64,000 bases of DNA, from contig NZ_BAAAFN010000008.1 in NCBI RefSeq assembly GCF_039523555.1, positions 148,490-212,489 of the forward strand. Direction: 5' to 3'. This document shows, in pieces, positions 32,844 through 41,434 of the stretch. A program made the translations under genes and the position numbers. This DNA comes from Castellaniella daejeonensis. GTDB taxonomy: Bacteria; Pseudomonadota; Gammaproteobacteria; Burkholderiales; Burkholderiaceae_B. Each line of letters begins with the position of its first letter. The stretch's first letter is position 1. Under the pieces are notes generated by a model. That model did no database searches. It had not been told where the DNA came from and saw only the letters and a list, made by a program, of their open reading frames with translations.

Positions 32844-33941
32844 ATGAAAATCGGCACCGTTCACACCCTGTTGGCCGCCGCCGCGCTGATCGCCGCGGTT
32901 CCGGCGTCCGCCCAGGATCGCGTCGTCAACGTCTACAACTGGGCTGAATACACTGCCCCCGACACCCTGTCCGGTTTCGAGAAGACCACCGGCATCAAGA
33001 TCCGCTACGACGTCTACGACACCAACGATACCCTCCAGGCCAAGCTGCTGACGGGCAAGTCGGGGTACGACGTGGTCGTGCCTTCCACTCACTACGCAGC
33101 CCGCCAGATCCAGGGCGGCCTGTTCCAGAAGCTGGACCGTTCCAAGATCCCCAACTGGCAATATCTGGATCCCGACCTGATGGCCCTGGTCGCCACCGTC
33201 GATCCGGGCAACCAGTATCTGGTCCCCTGGGGCTATGGCACCAACGGCCTGGGCTACAACGTCACCAAGGTGCGCGAGATCATGGGCCAGGACGCGCCCC
33301 TGAACTCCTGGGACATGCTGTTCAAGCCCGAAAACGCAGCCAAGCTGCAGTCCTGCGGCATTTCCATCCTGGACGAGGCCGCGCAGGTTTTTCCCGCGGT
33401 GCTGCACTACCTGGGCAAGGATCCCAACAGCAGCGATCCCAAGGACTACGAGGCCGCGCTCGCCCTGCTCAAGACCATCCGGCCCTATGTGCGCCAGTTC
33501 AGCTCCTCGGGCTACATCGACGAACTGGCCTCGGGCGGCCTGTGCATGGTCTACGGCTTTTCGGGCGACGTGATGATCGCCGCGTCGCGTGCGAAAGAAG
33601 CCAAGAAATCCTACGCCATCGACTACTACATTCCCGACGGCGGGGCGCCGGTCTGGTTCGACACCATGGCCATCCCCAAGAGCGCGGAGCACGTCGACGA
33701 GGCGCACGCCTTCATCAACTACATCGAGACACCGCAGGTGCATGCGGCGATCACCAATACCATGTACTACCCCAATGCCAACAAAGAGGCGCGCAAGTAC
33801 GTGGTCGAGGAAGTCGCCAGCAATCCCATGATCTATCCCTCGCCCGAGGTCTCTCGCACGCTGTTCGTCATCAAGCCCCAGCCCCTGAACATCCTGCGCC
33901 TGCAGACGCAGATGTGGGCGCAGCTCAAGACCGGGCGCTGA
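32844..33941 (+). CDS. potF: Polyamine ABC transporter periplasmic binding protein (PotF-like)
   Basis: The periplasmic substrate receptor of a putrescine/spermidine importer, 365 residues. A signal peptide (KIGTVHTLLAAAALIAAVPASA) is followed by a likely cleavage before QDRVVNVYNWAEY. That last motif and PWGYGTNGLGYN, DEAAQVFPAVL and YYPNANKEAR are typical of PotF. It heads potF-potG-potH-potI and its stop overlaps potG by one base. PotF (putrescine) is preferred over PotD because of the operon order FGHI and overall motif pattern. The exact polyamine is inferred. Confidence 0.92.
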   Translation: MKIGTVHTLLAAAALIAAVPASAQDRVVNVYNWAEYTAPDTLSGFEKTTGIKIRYDVYDTNDTLQAKLLTGKSGYDVVVPSTHYAARQIQGGLFQKLDRSKIPNWQYLDPDLMALVATVDPGNQYLVPWGYGTNGLGYNVTKVREIMGQDAPLNSWDMLFKPENAAKLQSCGISILDEAAQVFPAVLHYLGKDPNSSDPKDYEAALALLKTIRPYVRQFSSSGYIDELASGGLCMVYGFSGDVMIAASRAKEAKKSYAIDYYIPDGGAPVWFDTMAIPKSAEHVDEAHAFINYIETPQVHAAITNTMYYPNANKEARKYVVEEVASNPMIYPSPEVSRTLFVIKPQPLNILRLQTQMWAQLKTGR

Positions 33942-35071
33942 TGGCGATGCAGGATCCGCGCGGCATGCCTCGCCAGGGCGAGGCCGACGACTTCGTGCGC
34001 ATGGAGGACGTCGTCAAGATCTTCGGCGACACCGTGGCCGTGAAGTCCGTCTCCCTGTCGGTGAGGCGGCACGAGATCTTCGCGCTGCTGGGCAGTTCGG
34101 GCTGCGGCAAGTCGACCCTGCTGCGCATGCTGGCGGGGTTCGAGGAGCCCACCTCCGGGCGCATCATCCTGGATGACGAGGACATCACTTCCCTGCCGCC
34201 GCACCGGCGGCCGGTCAACATGATGTTCCAGTCGTATGCGCTCTTCCCGCACATGTCGGTCGAGGCCAACGTGGCCTTCGGCCTGAAGCAGGAAGGCGTG
34301 CCGCGCCACGAGATCCACGAGCGCGTGTTCGAGGCCCTGGACCTGGTGCAGATGGCCGGCTACGCACGCCGCCGCCCGCACCAGCTTTCCGGCGGGCAGC
34401 AGCAGCGCGTGGCCCTGGCGCGCAGCCTGGTCAAGCGGCCCAAGCTGCTGCTGCTCGACGAGCCCATGTCGGCCCTGGACAAGCAGATCCGCCAGGCCAC
34501 CCAGATCGAGCTGGTCAAGATCCTGGGGCAGGTCGGCGTCACCTGCATCATGGTCACCCACGACCAGGAAGAGGCCATGACCATGGCCAGCCGCCTGGCC
34601 GTCATGACCGAAGGCCAGATCGTCCAGTGCGGCACGCCGCACGACGTCTACACCTTTCCCAGTTCCCGTTTCGTCGCCGGCTTCATCGGGTCGACGAACC
34701 TGTTCACCGGCACCATCGTGGTGGACGAGCCCGACCACGTGCTGATCGAGACCGACGCCCTGTCGCGTCCGCTGTACGTCAGTCACGGCATCAGCGAGCC
34801 CCTGGGCATGGAGGTCCACGTTTCCATCCGGCCCGAGCAGATCCGCGTCGGCCGCCAGGCGCCGGAGACCGAATCCAACTGGGGCCACGGCATGGTGTCG
34901 CACGTGGCCTGGATGGGCAGCTATGCCCGCTATCAGGTCCGCCTGGATGCCGGCCAGACCATCGAGGCCAGCGTACCCAGCCTGGACTGGAGCCAGTCGG
35001 ACGCGCCCGGCGTGGACGAGGAAGTCTACGTCACATGGTCCCACGACGCCGGTACCGTGCTGGCGTCCTGA
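33941..35071 (+). CDS. potG: Polyamine ABC transporter ATP-binding protein
   Basis: The cytoplasmic ATPase of the importer, 376 residues. The nucleotide-binding domain has Walker A GSSGCGKSTLL near 50, Q-loop FQSYALFPHMS, signature LSGGQQQRVALA, Walker B LLLLDEP and the H-loop TCIMVTHDQEEAMTMA. A TOBE-type C-terminal region (about 285-376) follows. One variation is DEPMSALD in place of the usual DEPLGALD. It pairs with PotH and PotI and lies 45 bases before potH. Confidence 0.93.
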   Translation: MAMQDPRGMPRQGEADDFVRMEDVVKIFGDTVAVKSVSLSVRRHEIFALLGSSGCGKSTLLRMLAGFEEPTSGRIILDDEDITSLPPHRRPVNMMFQSYALFPHMSVEANVAFGLKQEGVPRHEIHERVFEALDLVQMAGYARRRPHQLSGGQQQRVALARSLVKRPKLLLLDEPMSALDKQIRQATQIELVKILGQVGVTCIMVTHDQEEAMTMASRLAVMTEGQIVQCGTPHDVYTFPSSRFVAGFIGSTNLFTGTIVVDEPDHVLIETDALSRPLYVSHGISEPLGMEVHVSIRPEQIRVGRQAPETESNWGHGMVSHVAWMGSYARYQVRLDAGQTIEASVPSLDWSQSDAPGVDEEVYVTWSHDAGTVLAS

Positions 35072-35116
35072 CGGCGCGTTCTTCCGCATTCATCGATTCA
35101 GCATCCGGAGCCTCCG

Positions 35117-36022
35117 ATGCACCTGAAAATCCCCGGTCATCGTCCCAGTGCGCGGCAGTTCGCCATCGGCGTGCCCTACGTCTGGCTGGCGCTGTTCCTG
35201 CTGGTCCCGTTCCTGCTGGTGCTGAAGATCAGTTTCTCGGACCTGCAGTTCGGCATCCCGCCCTATACGCCGATCGCTACGCTGCAGGACCAGACTCTGT
35301 CGCTGGCCCTGCACCTGCGCGGCTATGTGCTGCTGTTCACCGACAGCCTGTACGCCGCCGTGTACCTGAATTCGGTGAAGATGGCCCTGATCACCACCCT
35401 CTGCTGCGCGCTGATCGGCTATCCCATGGCCTATCACATCGCCCGCGCACGGCCGGAGATCCGCAACCTGCTGCTGCTGGGCGTGATCCTGCCGTTCTGG
35501 ACCTCGCTGCTGCTGCGCGTGTACGCCTGGGTCGGCATCCTGCGCAACGACGGCCTGCTGAACCATCTGCTGATGGGCCTGGGGCTGATCGATGCGCCGC
35601 TGGAAATCTACCGCACCGACCTGGCCGTCTACATCGGACTGGTCTACGCCTATCTGCCGTTCTTCATCCTGCCGCTGTACGCCAATCTGGTGAAGCTGGA
35701 CCATCGCCTGCTCGAAGCCGCCTACGACCTGGGGGCGCGGCCCTGGAGCGCCTTCCTGCGGATCACGCTGCCCTTGTCGATGCCTGGCGTGGTGGCCGGC
35801 GCCATGCTGGTGTTCATCCCTTCGGTGGGGGAATACGTCATCCCCGAGATGCTGGGCGGGGCCAATACCCTGATGATGGGCCGCGTGATGTGGAATGAAT
35901 TCTTCAACAATGCCGACTGGCCGATGGCGGCCGCCGTCACCTGCGTGATGGTCCTGTTGCTGCTGGTGCCCCTGTCCATTTTCCAGTACAACCAGGCCCG
36001 CCAGCTGGGAGGGCGGCGATGA
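35117..36022 (+). CDS. potH: Polyamine ABC transporter permease PotH
   Basis: The first inner-membrane permease of the importer, 301 residues, with about six hydrophobic segments. The conserved EAA loop is LLEAAYDLGARPWSAFLRI near 197-215, which contacts PotG. The N-terminal segment IGVPYVWLALFLLVPFLLVLKISFS is typical of PotB/PotH. The stop overlaps the potI start by ATGA, so equal amounts of the two permeases are likely made. Confidence 0.92.
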   Translation: MHLKIPGHRPSARQFAIGVPYVWLALFLLVPFLLVLKISFSDLQFGIPPYTPIATLQDQTLSLALHLRGYVLLFTDSLYAAVYLNSVKMALITTLCCALIGYPMAYHIARARPEIRNLLLLGVILPFWTSLLLRVYAWVGILRNDGLLNHLLMGLGLIDAPLEIYRTDLAVYIGLVYAYLPFFILPLYANLVKLDHRLLEAAYDLGARPWSAFLRITLPLSMPGVVAGAMLVFIPSVGEYVIPEMLGGANTLMMGRVMWNEFFNNADWPMAAAVTCVMVLLLLVPLSIFQYNQARQLGGRR

Positions 36023-36825
36023 TGCGCGGCGGCTGGTTCCGTTTCCTGACGCTGGTGATCGGCTACGGCTTCCTGTACGTGCCCATCGCCTGCCTGATGG
36101 TGTTCTCGTTCAACGACTCCACCCTGATGACCTCCTGGTCCGGCTTTTCGTTGCGTTGGTATGCCGAGCTGTTCCAGGACGACGCGCTGTTGTCCGCGGC
36201 GAAGCTCTCGCTGCTGATCGCCACCCTGACCGCCACCGCGGCGGTGGCCATCGGCACCTGGGCCGGCTATGTCCTGGCACGCATGGGGCGGTTCCGGGGC
36301 TTCGGCCTGTACATCGGCATGCTGAGCGCCCCGCTGGTCATGCCCGAGGTCGTGCTGGGCATTTCGCTGCTGCTGATGTTCGTGGAAATGTCCAAGCTTT
36401 TCGGCTGGCCGGATGGCAACGGCATGTTCACCATCTGGGTGGGCCATGTCACCCTGTGCACCGCCTATGTCGCCGTCATCATCCAGTCGCGCGTGCGCGA
36501 CCTGGACCGCTCGCTGGAAGAAGCCGCCCTGGATCTGGGCGCCTCGCCCCTGCGGGTGTTCTTCCAGATCACGCTGCCGCTGATTGCGCCTGCCCTGCTG
36601 GCCGCATGGCTGCTTTCCTTCACCCTGTCGCTGGATGACGTGGTGGTGGCGTCCTTCCTGTCCGGCCCGGGATACACGACCCTGCCGCTGGAAGTCTTCT
36701 CCCGCGTGCGCCTGGGTCTGAAGCCCGAAATCAATGCCCTGGCGACTTTGTTCATGGTGGCCGTGGGCGTGGTCGTCGTCGCGGTCAACCGCATGCAGAT
36801 CCAGGCGACCAGGCGGCAGGGCTAG
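36019..36825 (+). CDS. potI: Polyamine ABC transporter permease PotI
   Basis: The second permease of the importer, 268 residues and about six membrane segments. The EAA loop is LEEAALDLGASPLRVFFQI near 163-181. The signature YVPIACLMVFSFNDST of PotC/PotI permeases lies at the N terminus. It is last in the operon. The 73-base gap to the convergent Pit gene has GC-rich inverted segments but no clear terminator. Confidence 0.92.
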   Translation: MMRGGWFRFLTLVIGYGFLYVPIACLMVFSFNDSTLMTSWSGFSLRWYAELFQDDALLSAAKLSLLIATLTATAAVAIGTWAGYVLARMGRFRGFGLYIGMLSAPLVMPEVVLGISLLLMFVEMSKLFGWPDGNGMFTIWVGHVTLCTAYVAVIIQSRVRDLDRSLEEAALDLGASPLRVFFQITLPLIAPALLAAWLLSFTLSLDDVVVASFLSGPGYTTLPLEVFSRVRLGLKPEINALATLFMVAVGVVVVAVNRMQIQATRRQG

Positions 36826-36898
36826 GAGCCCGGCCCATCCGCCTGCAGGTGGGTCCCGCCGCGAGCCTGGCGCGCTTGTCCGCGTCCGGGCCGCGCGC

Positions 36899-38374
36899 CT
36901 ACATGCCCAGCACCAGCACCGCCAGGGAAAACAGCCCCGCCGACAGCAGCATGCTGGCCGGGAAGGTCAGCAGCCAGGCCAGCAGAATGATGCGCACGGT
37001 GCCGTTGTGCAGGCCGCTGCGGTTGGCCACCATGGTGCCGGCCACGCCCGAGGACAGCACCTGGGTGGTCGAAACGGGCAGGCTGAAGACATTGGCCACG
37101 CCGATGGCGGCGACGGCGGTGATCTGGGCGGCCATGCCTTGGGCGTACGTCATGCCCTGCCGGCCGATTTTCTCGCCCACGGTCAGCACCACGCGGCGCC
37201 AGCCCAGCATGGTGCCGGCGCCCAGGGCCAGCGCGACGGCGACGATCACCCATAGCGGCGCGTATTCCGTGGTGGCGGTCAGGTCGCCGCGCAGGCGCCG
37301 CAAATCGGTTTTCTCGCCGAGGGACAGCGAGTCCATGCCGGCCACCTTGCGCGCGGTGTCGTCCAGGCAGAGCAGGTAGCGCCGCACCCGCACGCGCGTT
37401 TCAGGCGGCAGGTCGTCATAGGTGTGCACGCCGCTCAGCGTGCCTCGCACTGCCTGGATGGTGCCCAGCGTATCCTGCGGGTTGCAGTGGGACGTCTGGA
37501 GCGGATCGAGACTGGGCGGGCGCTGGAGCGCCAGGAAGTCGCCCAGCGTATCTGCCTTGCGCTGGTAGAAATCGCTCAGGTGAGCGACGGCGTCGACGGT
37601 GCGCTGGACCTGGTAGGGCGTGCTGGCCGGGTCCAGGACATACTTGGCCGGCACGATGCTGATGAGCACCAGCATGATCAGGCCGATGCCTTTCTGACCG
37701 TCGTTGGATCCGTGCACGAAGCTCACGCACATTGCCGACAGTACCAGCACCAGCCGGTTCCAGAAGGGGGGGTGTTTCTTGTTGTCGATGGCGCGGCGCT
37801 GCTCGGGCGTCTTGTGCATCTTCGAGCCGGCGAACGCTTTCTTGAACCCCAGCAGCAATGCGGCGGCAACGATGAATCCGGCCAGGGGCGAGATGACGAG
37901 CGACAGGCCGATGTCGATGGCCTTGCCCCAGTTGACGCCGGCACCCACGGGCACGTCCGTCAGCAGGGCATTGGCCAGTCCCACGCCCAGGATCGCGCCG
38001 ATCAGCGTATGCGAACTGGAGGCGGGGATGCCGAAATACCAGGTGCCCAGGTTCCAGACGATCGCCGCGACCAGCATGGAAAACGCCATGGCCAGACTGC
38101 GTCCGCTGTCCAGGTCGAGCAGCAGTTCCACGGGGAGCAGGTGGACGATGGCGTAGGCCACCCCCACGCCGCCGAGCAGCACGCCCAGGAAGTTGCAGAT
38201 GCCCGAGAAGAGCACCGCCAGGTGCGGCGGCATGGCCTTGGTGTAGATGACCGTGGCAACGGCATTGGCCGTGTCGTGGAAGCCGTTGATGAATTCGAAG
38301 ACCAGGACGAGGGCCAGGGCCAGTACGAGGCTGAGCCCGACCGCGAGGGGCAAGCCGGAGAATAGGTCGAACAT
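36899..38374 (-). CDS. pit: Inorganic phosphate transporter, PiT family
   Basis: A low-affinity, proton- or metal-coupled phosphate transporter of the inner membrane; 491 residues and about ten hydrophobic segments. The duplicated PiT signatures are FEFINGFHDTANAVATVIYT near 27-46 and FVHGSNDGQKGIG near 214-226. A long hydrophilic loop (about 255-370) divides the halves. The final third holds FSLPVSTTQVLSSGVAG. It is the second phosphate transporter in the window after the Na/Pi type, and phoU lies two kilobases away. Confidence 0.93.
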   Translation of the reverse strand: MFDLFSGLPLAVGLSLVLALALVLVFEFINGFHDTANAVATVIYTKAMPPHLAVLFSGICNFLGVLLGGVGVAYAIVHLLPVELLLDLDSGRSLAMAFSMLVAAIVWNLGTWYFGIPASSSHTLIGAILGVGLANALLTDVPVGAGVNWGKAIDIGLSLVISPLAGFIVAAALLLGFKKAFAGSKMHKTPEQRRAIDNKKHPPFWNRLVLVLSAMCVSFVHGSNDGQKGIGLIMLVLISIVPAKYVLDPASTPYQVQRTVDAVAHLSDFYQRKADTLGDFLALQRPPSLDPLQTSHCNPQDTLGTIQAVRGTLSGVHTYDDLPPETRVRVRRYLLCLDDTARKVAGMDSLSLGEKTDLRRLRGDLTATTEYAPLWVIVAVALALGAGTMLGWRRVVLTVGEKIGRQGMTYAQGMAAQITAVAAIGVANVFSLPVSTTQVLSSGVAGTMVANRSGLHNGTVRIILLAWLLTFPASMLLSAGLFSLAVLVLGM

Positions 38375-38501
38375 GATGGGGGTGCGTTCGGAAGACTCGG
38401 CATTATTGCAAATTTGAGAAGGAAAGTTTGAATATCCCTTCCGTGAGGATGCCGCCTTCGGGCCGGCCCCGGTCGGCCGAATGGCCGGTTTCCTGCGGAA
38501 A

Positions 38502-39311
38502 TCAGTCTTCGCGCCGCTGGCCCAGTCCTTCGTATGCCAGCCGCACGGCGTCTTCTCCGTAGCGCCGTTCCAGCCGGCGGATGATGAAATGACCCCGGGC
38601 CATGTCCTGGAAGTGGTCGATGAACAGGGTGTTGATCAGGGCGCCGCCGGCTGCGCCGATGGCCGGGACCGCCTGGGCGGCGGCCTTTTCCGTGATCTGG
38701 AGGCCGAAGCGTTCCGCCACCATCGTGATCAGGCGCATCAGCGCGGGTGGCGCTGCCTTTTCGACGGCTACCTGGCCGGCGGCGTATTCGGCGGCCTGGC
38801 TGACGGCGCGCGCAAGCGCGGCGCGCACGACGTAATAGCCGCTTTCCGCACCATCGTCGGCCCTGCTGCGGCCTCCCAGGGCGAAGACCTCCAGGCAGGC
38901 AAGTCGGGTATGCGGATCTGCCAGGGATTCGCCTTCGCTGCGGGCGATGTCGGCAATCGAGCGCATCATGATCGTGGTGGAGATCGGCAGTTCCACCGCC
39001 AGTCCGGCCAGGCCGAAAAAACCGCCCACGCCGCCGGTGGCGGCCGCGCCGATCTTGTGCCAGCGGTCCGAGCTGCGTCCGCCGGGCTTGTCGCCCAGGG
39101 TGAACAGGGCGGCGTCGGCGGCCTTGCTCAAGGCCAGGCGGGTGACCTGGCCGATCTGGGCGCTCCAGCCTTCGGGCAGCCGGTCCAGGAATTTTTCGAC
39201 GGGGGCGCCGATCAGATTCGTCATGCGCGCAGCCAGGCCCGGGTTTTCCAGCAGGTCGCGGGCCTGGCGCAAGGCCTGGAGGTCGGCAGGGGACAATGGA
39301 ATCGGGTTCAA
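38502..39311 (-). CDS. EcsC family protein
   Basis: A 269-residue protein of the EcsC family, whose role is unclear in proteobacteria. Visible blocks are GAAATGGVGGFFGLAGLAVE (a glycine-rich helix), ELPISTTIMMRSIADIARSEG and ALINTLFIDHFQDMARGHF, near the C terminus, all typical of the family. The glycine-rich parts suggest membrane association. The start is TTG at 39311, supported by AGGAG seven bases upstream. The in-frame ATG at 39380 lacks this. It is divergent from rpiA. Confidence 0.82.
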   Translation of the reverse strand: MNPIPLSPADLQALRQARDLLENPGLAARMTNLIGAPVEKFLDRLPEGWSAQIGQVTRLALSKAADAALFTLGDKPGGRSSDRWHKIGAAATGGVGGFFGLAGLAVELPISTTIMMRSIADIARSEGESLADPHTRLACLEVFALGGRSRADDGAESGYYVVRAALARAVSQAAEYAAGQVAVEKAAPPALMRLITMVAERFGLQITEKAAAQAVPAIGAAGGALINTLFIDHFQDMARGHFIIRRLERRYGEDAVRLAYEGLGQRRED

Positions 39312-39464
39312 GCGGAGGCTCCTGGGTCGGATGCGGGCCGGGATCGAAGCGCGGCCGGCCGCGGGCGCTGGCGGGCGCATGCCGCTGCGGCATCATCATG
39401 GCGCAATTCCGGATTGCCTGCATCCGGGATGCCCGTGCAGGCCGCCGTGCAGGGCAGGGCCCAT

Positions 39465-39470
39465 TACAAT
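39465..39470 (+). promoter_or_regulatory. Likely -10 box of rpiA
   Basis: TACAAT lies 30 bases before the rpiA ATG in the 189-base gap divergent from the EcsC gene. No good -35 hexamer is seen at the expected spacing. The rest of the gap shows nothing recognisable. Confidence 0.35.
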
Positions 39471-39500
39471 ACGGCCTTCCAGACCCCGACGGATATCCTC

Positions 39501-40181
39501 ATGCTCACCCAGGACGAACTCAAGCAACAGGCGGCCCAGGCCGCGCTCGACCATGTGCTGCCCCAGCTGCAGCCCGACAGCATCTTGGGGGTGGGGACGG
39601 GTTCCACGGTGGACCGCTTCATCGATCTGCTGGCGGCCCATCGGCAGGCTTTCCGCGCGGCTGTGTCCAGTTCGGAACGCAGCACGCGCCGCCTGGAAGC
39701 GGCGGGCATCCAGGTCCTGGACCTGAACGAGGTGGCTGCGCTGGCGCTGTACGTCGATGGCGCCGACGAGATCGACCACCAGATGAACATGATCAAGGGC
39801 GGCGGCGGCGCCCTCACGCGCGAGAAGATCGTGGCTTCCGTGGCTGACCGCTTCGTCTGCATCGTCGACGAATCCAAGCTGGTCGAGCGCCTGGGCGCCT
39901 TTCCGCTGCCGATCGAGGTGATCCCCCTGGCGCGCGAGGCCGTTGCCCGCCAGGTTCGCCAATTGGGCGGGCAGCCGCGGCTGCGCGAAGGCTTCGTCAC
40001 GGACAACGGCAATCAGATCCTGGACGTGTCCGGCCTGCGCTACGACGATCCCGCCGAATTCGAGGCCATGCTGAACAACATCCCGGGCGTGGTCTGCTGC
40101 GGGCTGTTCGCCATCTCCGGGGCCCAGGTGGCGCTCGTCGCGGGGCAGCAAGGCGTGTCCCGGCTGGAACTGCTCGACTGA
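39501..40181 (+). CDS. rpiA: Ribose-5-phosphate isomerase A
   Basis: The enzyme interconverts ribose 5-phosphate and ribulose 5-phosphate in the pentose phosphate pathway. The 226 residues have GVGTGSTVDRFID near 30-42, ALYVDGADEID near 80-90 with the catalytic Asp, and the KGGGGALTREKI loop with the catalytic lysine and glutamate near 97-108. ATG at 39501 is the first start in the family-conserved region; the long upstream open frame is antisense to the EcsC gene. phoU follows. Confidence 0.96.
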   Translation: MLTQDELKQQAAQAALDHVLPQLQPDSILGVGTGSTVDRFIDLLAAHRQAFRAAVSSSERSTRRLEAAGIQVLDLNEVAALALYVDGADEIDHQMNMIKGGGGALTREKIVASVADRFVCIVDESKLVERLGAFPLPIEVIPLAREAVARQVRQLGGQPRLREGFVTDNGNQILDVSGLRYDDPAEFEAMLNNIPGVVCCGLFAISGAQVALVAGQQGVSRLELLD

Positions 40182-40206
40182 TCCACGCGGCATGGCTGCC
40201 CCGCGG

Positions 40207-40240
40207 CGGTCATGTTTTCGTCACATGGCGCTGCTATGCT
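40207..40240 (+). promoter_or_regulatory. Pho box and -10 element upstream of phoU
   Basis: Two 7-base direct repeats, CGGTCAT (40207-40213) and TCGTCAC (40218-40224), are separated by GTTT. They match the PhoB consensus CTGTCAT-N4-CTGTCAC at six and five of seven positions. A -10 hexamer TATGCT (40235-40240) begins exactly 10 bases after the box, the spacing seen at PhoB-activated promoters. This predicts induction of phoU by phosphate starvation. Confidence 0.72.
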
Positions 40241-40337
40241 GGGGGTTCATTCCCAAGCCCCTGGCGCAATGGTACGCTTTTCGATCGTTGAACGCGTCTG
40301 GGTGGCACACCAGGCACAGGCAGACAGAGGTCCCGGA

Positions 40338-41084
40338 TTGGAACACACCAACAAGCAATTTCACAGCGAGCTCGAAACGACGCGGTCGATGTTTCTGCAG
40401 ATGGGCGGGCTGGTCGAATCCATGGTGCTGGACGGCATGCAGGCCCTCTCCCGGGGTGAGCTGCACCTGGTGGACCGAGTTCGCGAGCACGAGCGGCAGG
40501 TCAATCAGTTCGAGGTCGACATCGACGAGCGCATCAGCCAGCTGATCGCCCGCAACCAGCCCACGGCCGGCGATTTGCGTCTGCTGCTGTCGATCTCGAA
40601 GATGCTGACCGACATGGAACGCTGCGGCGACGAAGCCGAAAAGATCGCCAAGGTCGCCCGGCGCCTGCACGAGTCCGATTCATCCTACGAGCCGGTGGTG
40701 GAACTGCGCCACATGGCCGATTCGGTGGCCAGCATGATCCGGGCGGCGCTGGATGCCTTTGCGCGGGAAGATCCCGTCGCCGCGGCCCAGGTGGTGCGCA
40801 ACGACAAGGACGTGGACAAGGTATGGAAAGCCTCCCTGCGCCACATCATCACCTACATGATCGAGGATCCGCGTACGATTTCGCGCTCCATCGACCTGAT
40901 CTTCATCGCCCGCGCACTGGAGCGCATTGGCGATCATGCGAAGAACATGGCCGAACGGGTGATCTACATGGTGCGCGGCGATGACGTGCGGCACACGGGT
41001 GTCACCAACACCGAGCGCCTGGCACGCGGCGAACCGCCCGAGCCGCGCGGCGAGCAGCCGGCCGGGACAACGCGCGACCGGTGA
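40338..41084 (+). CDS. phoU: Phosphate signalling protein PhoU
   Basis: PhoU is a helical cytoplasmic protein that links the phosphate transporter to the PhoR/PhoB system and represses it when phosphate is ample. The 248 residues contain the two three-helix PhoU repeats. The signatures are ERCGDEAEKIAKVARRL near 93-109 and ARALERIGDHAKNMAERVIYM near 193-213. TTG at 40338 fits the homologous N terminus (MEHTNKQF); ATG at 40269 in the same frame would add 23 residues. It has its own Pho box and is not next to pst genes. It converges on yggX. Confidence 0.95.
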   Translation: MEHTNKQFHSELETTRSMFLQMGGLVESMVLDGMQALSRGELHLVDRVREHERQVNQFEVDIDERISQLIARNQPTAGDLRLLLSISKMLTDMERCGDEAEKIAKVARRLHESDSSYEPVVELRHMADSVASMIRAALDAFAREDPVAAAQVVRNDKDVDKVWKASLRHIITYMIEDPRTISRSIDLIFIARALERIGDHAKNMAERVIYMVRGDDVRHTGVTNTERLARGEPPEPRGEQPAGTTRDR

Positions 41085-41096
41085 CCCCGGGCGAAC

Positions 41097-41369
41097 TCAG
41101 GCCTCGGGCGGCACGTAGCCCTGGGCCTCGACGTCCTGGTCGTCGAACAGGAATGCCTGCATCCGGCCCGCCAGGAATTTGCGCGCTTCCGGGTCGGCCA
41201 GGCTCAGGTGGTTTTCATTGACCAGGCGCGTCTGGATATCCAGCCATTTGGCCCAGGCGTCCTTGGAAATCTCGCGCCAGATGCGCACGCCCAGTTCTCC
41301 CGGATACGGGGGATAGTCCAGGCCCTGGGCCTCGCGCTTGAGTTTGCGGCATTGGATCATGCGTGCCAT
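41097..41369 (-). CDS. yggX: Fe(2+)-trafficking / oxidative damage protection protein YggX
   Basis: A small protein that protects iron-sulfur clusters from oxidation; 90 residues, normal length. The N-terminal MARMIQCRKLKREAQGLDYP has the conserved cysteine at residue 7. The GVRIWREISKDAWAKWLDIQT helix, NENHLSLADPEARKFLAG and the C-terminal MQAFLFDD are all family hallmarks. ATG at 41369 was chosen over longer open frames. rfbD ends 65 bases upstream in the same direction. Confidence 0.95.
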   Translation of the reverse strand: MARMIQCRKLKREAQGLDYPPYPGELGVRIWREISKDAWAKWLDIQTRLVNENHLSLADPEARKFLAGRMQAFLFDDQDVEAQGYVPPEA

Positions 41370-41434
41370 CTCGGTCGCCTCGTGCGTTGCTGTGGGAAAG
41401 CCGGCATTGTAGCCCCGAGCCGGTGGCCGCCGCT

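Noticed and set aside
40269..40337. In-frame ATG extending phoU by 23 residues
   Set aside because: The extension is not part of the PhoU fold or the expected N terminus. TTG at 40338 gives the homologous start.
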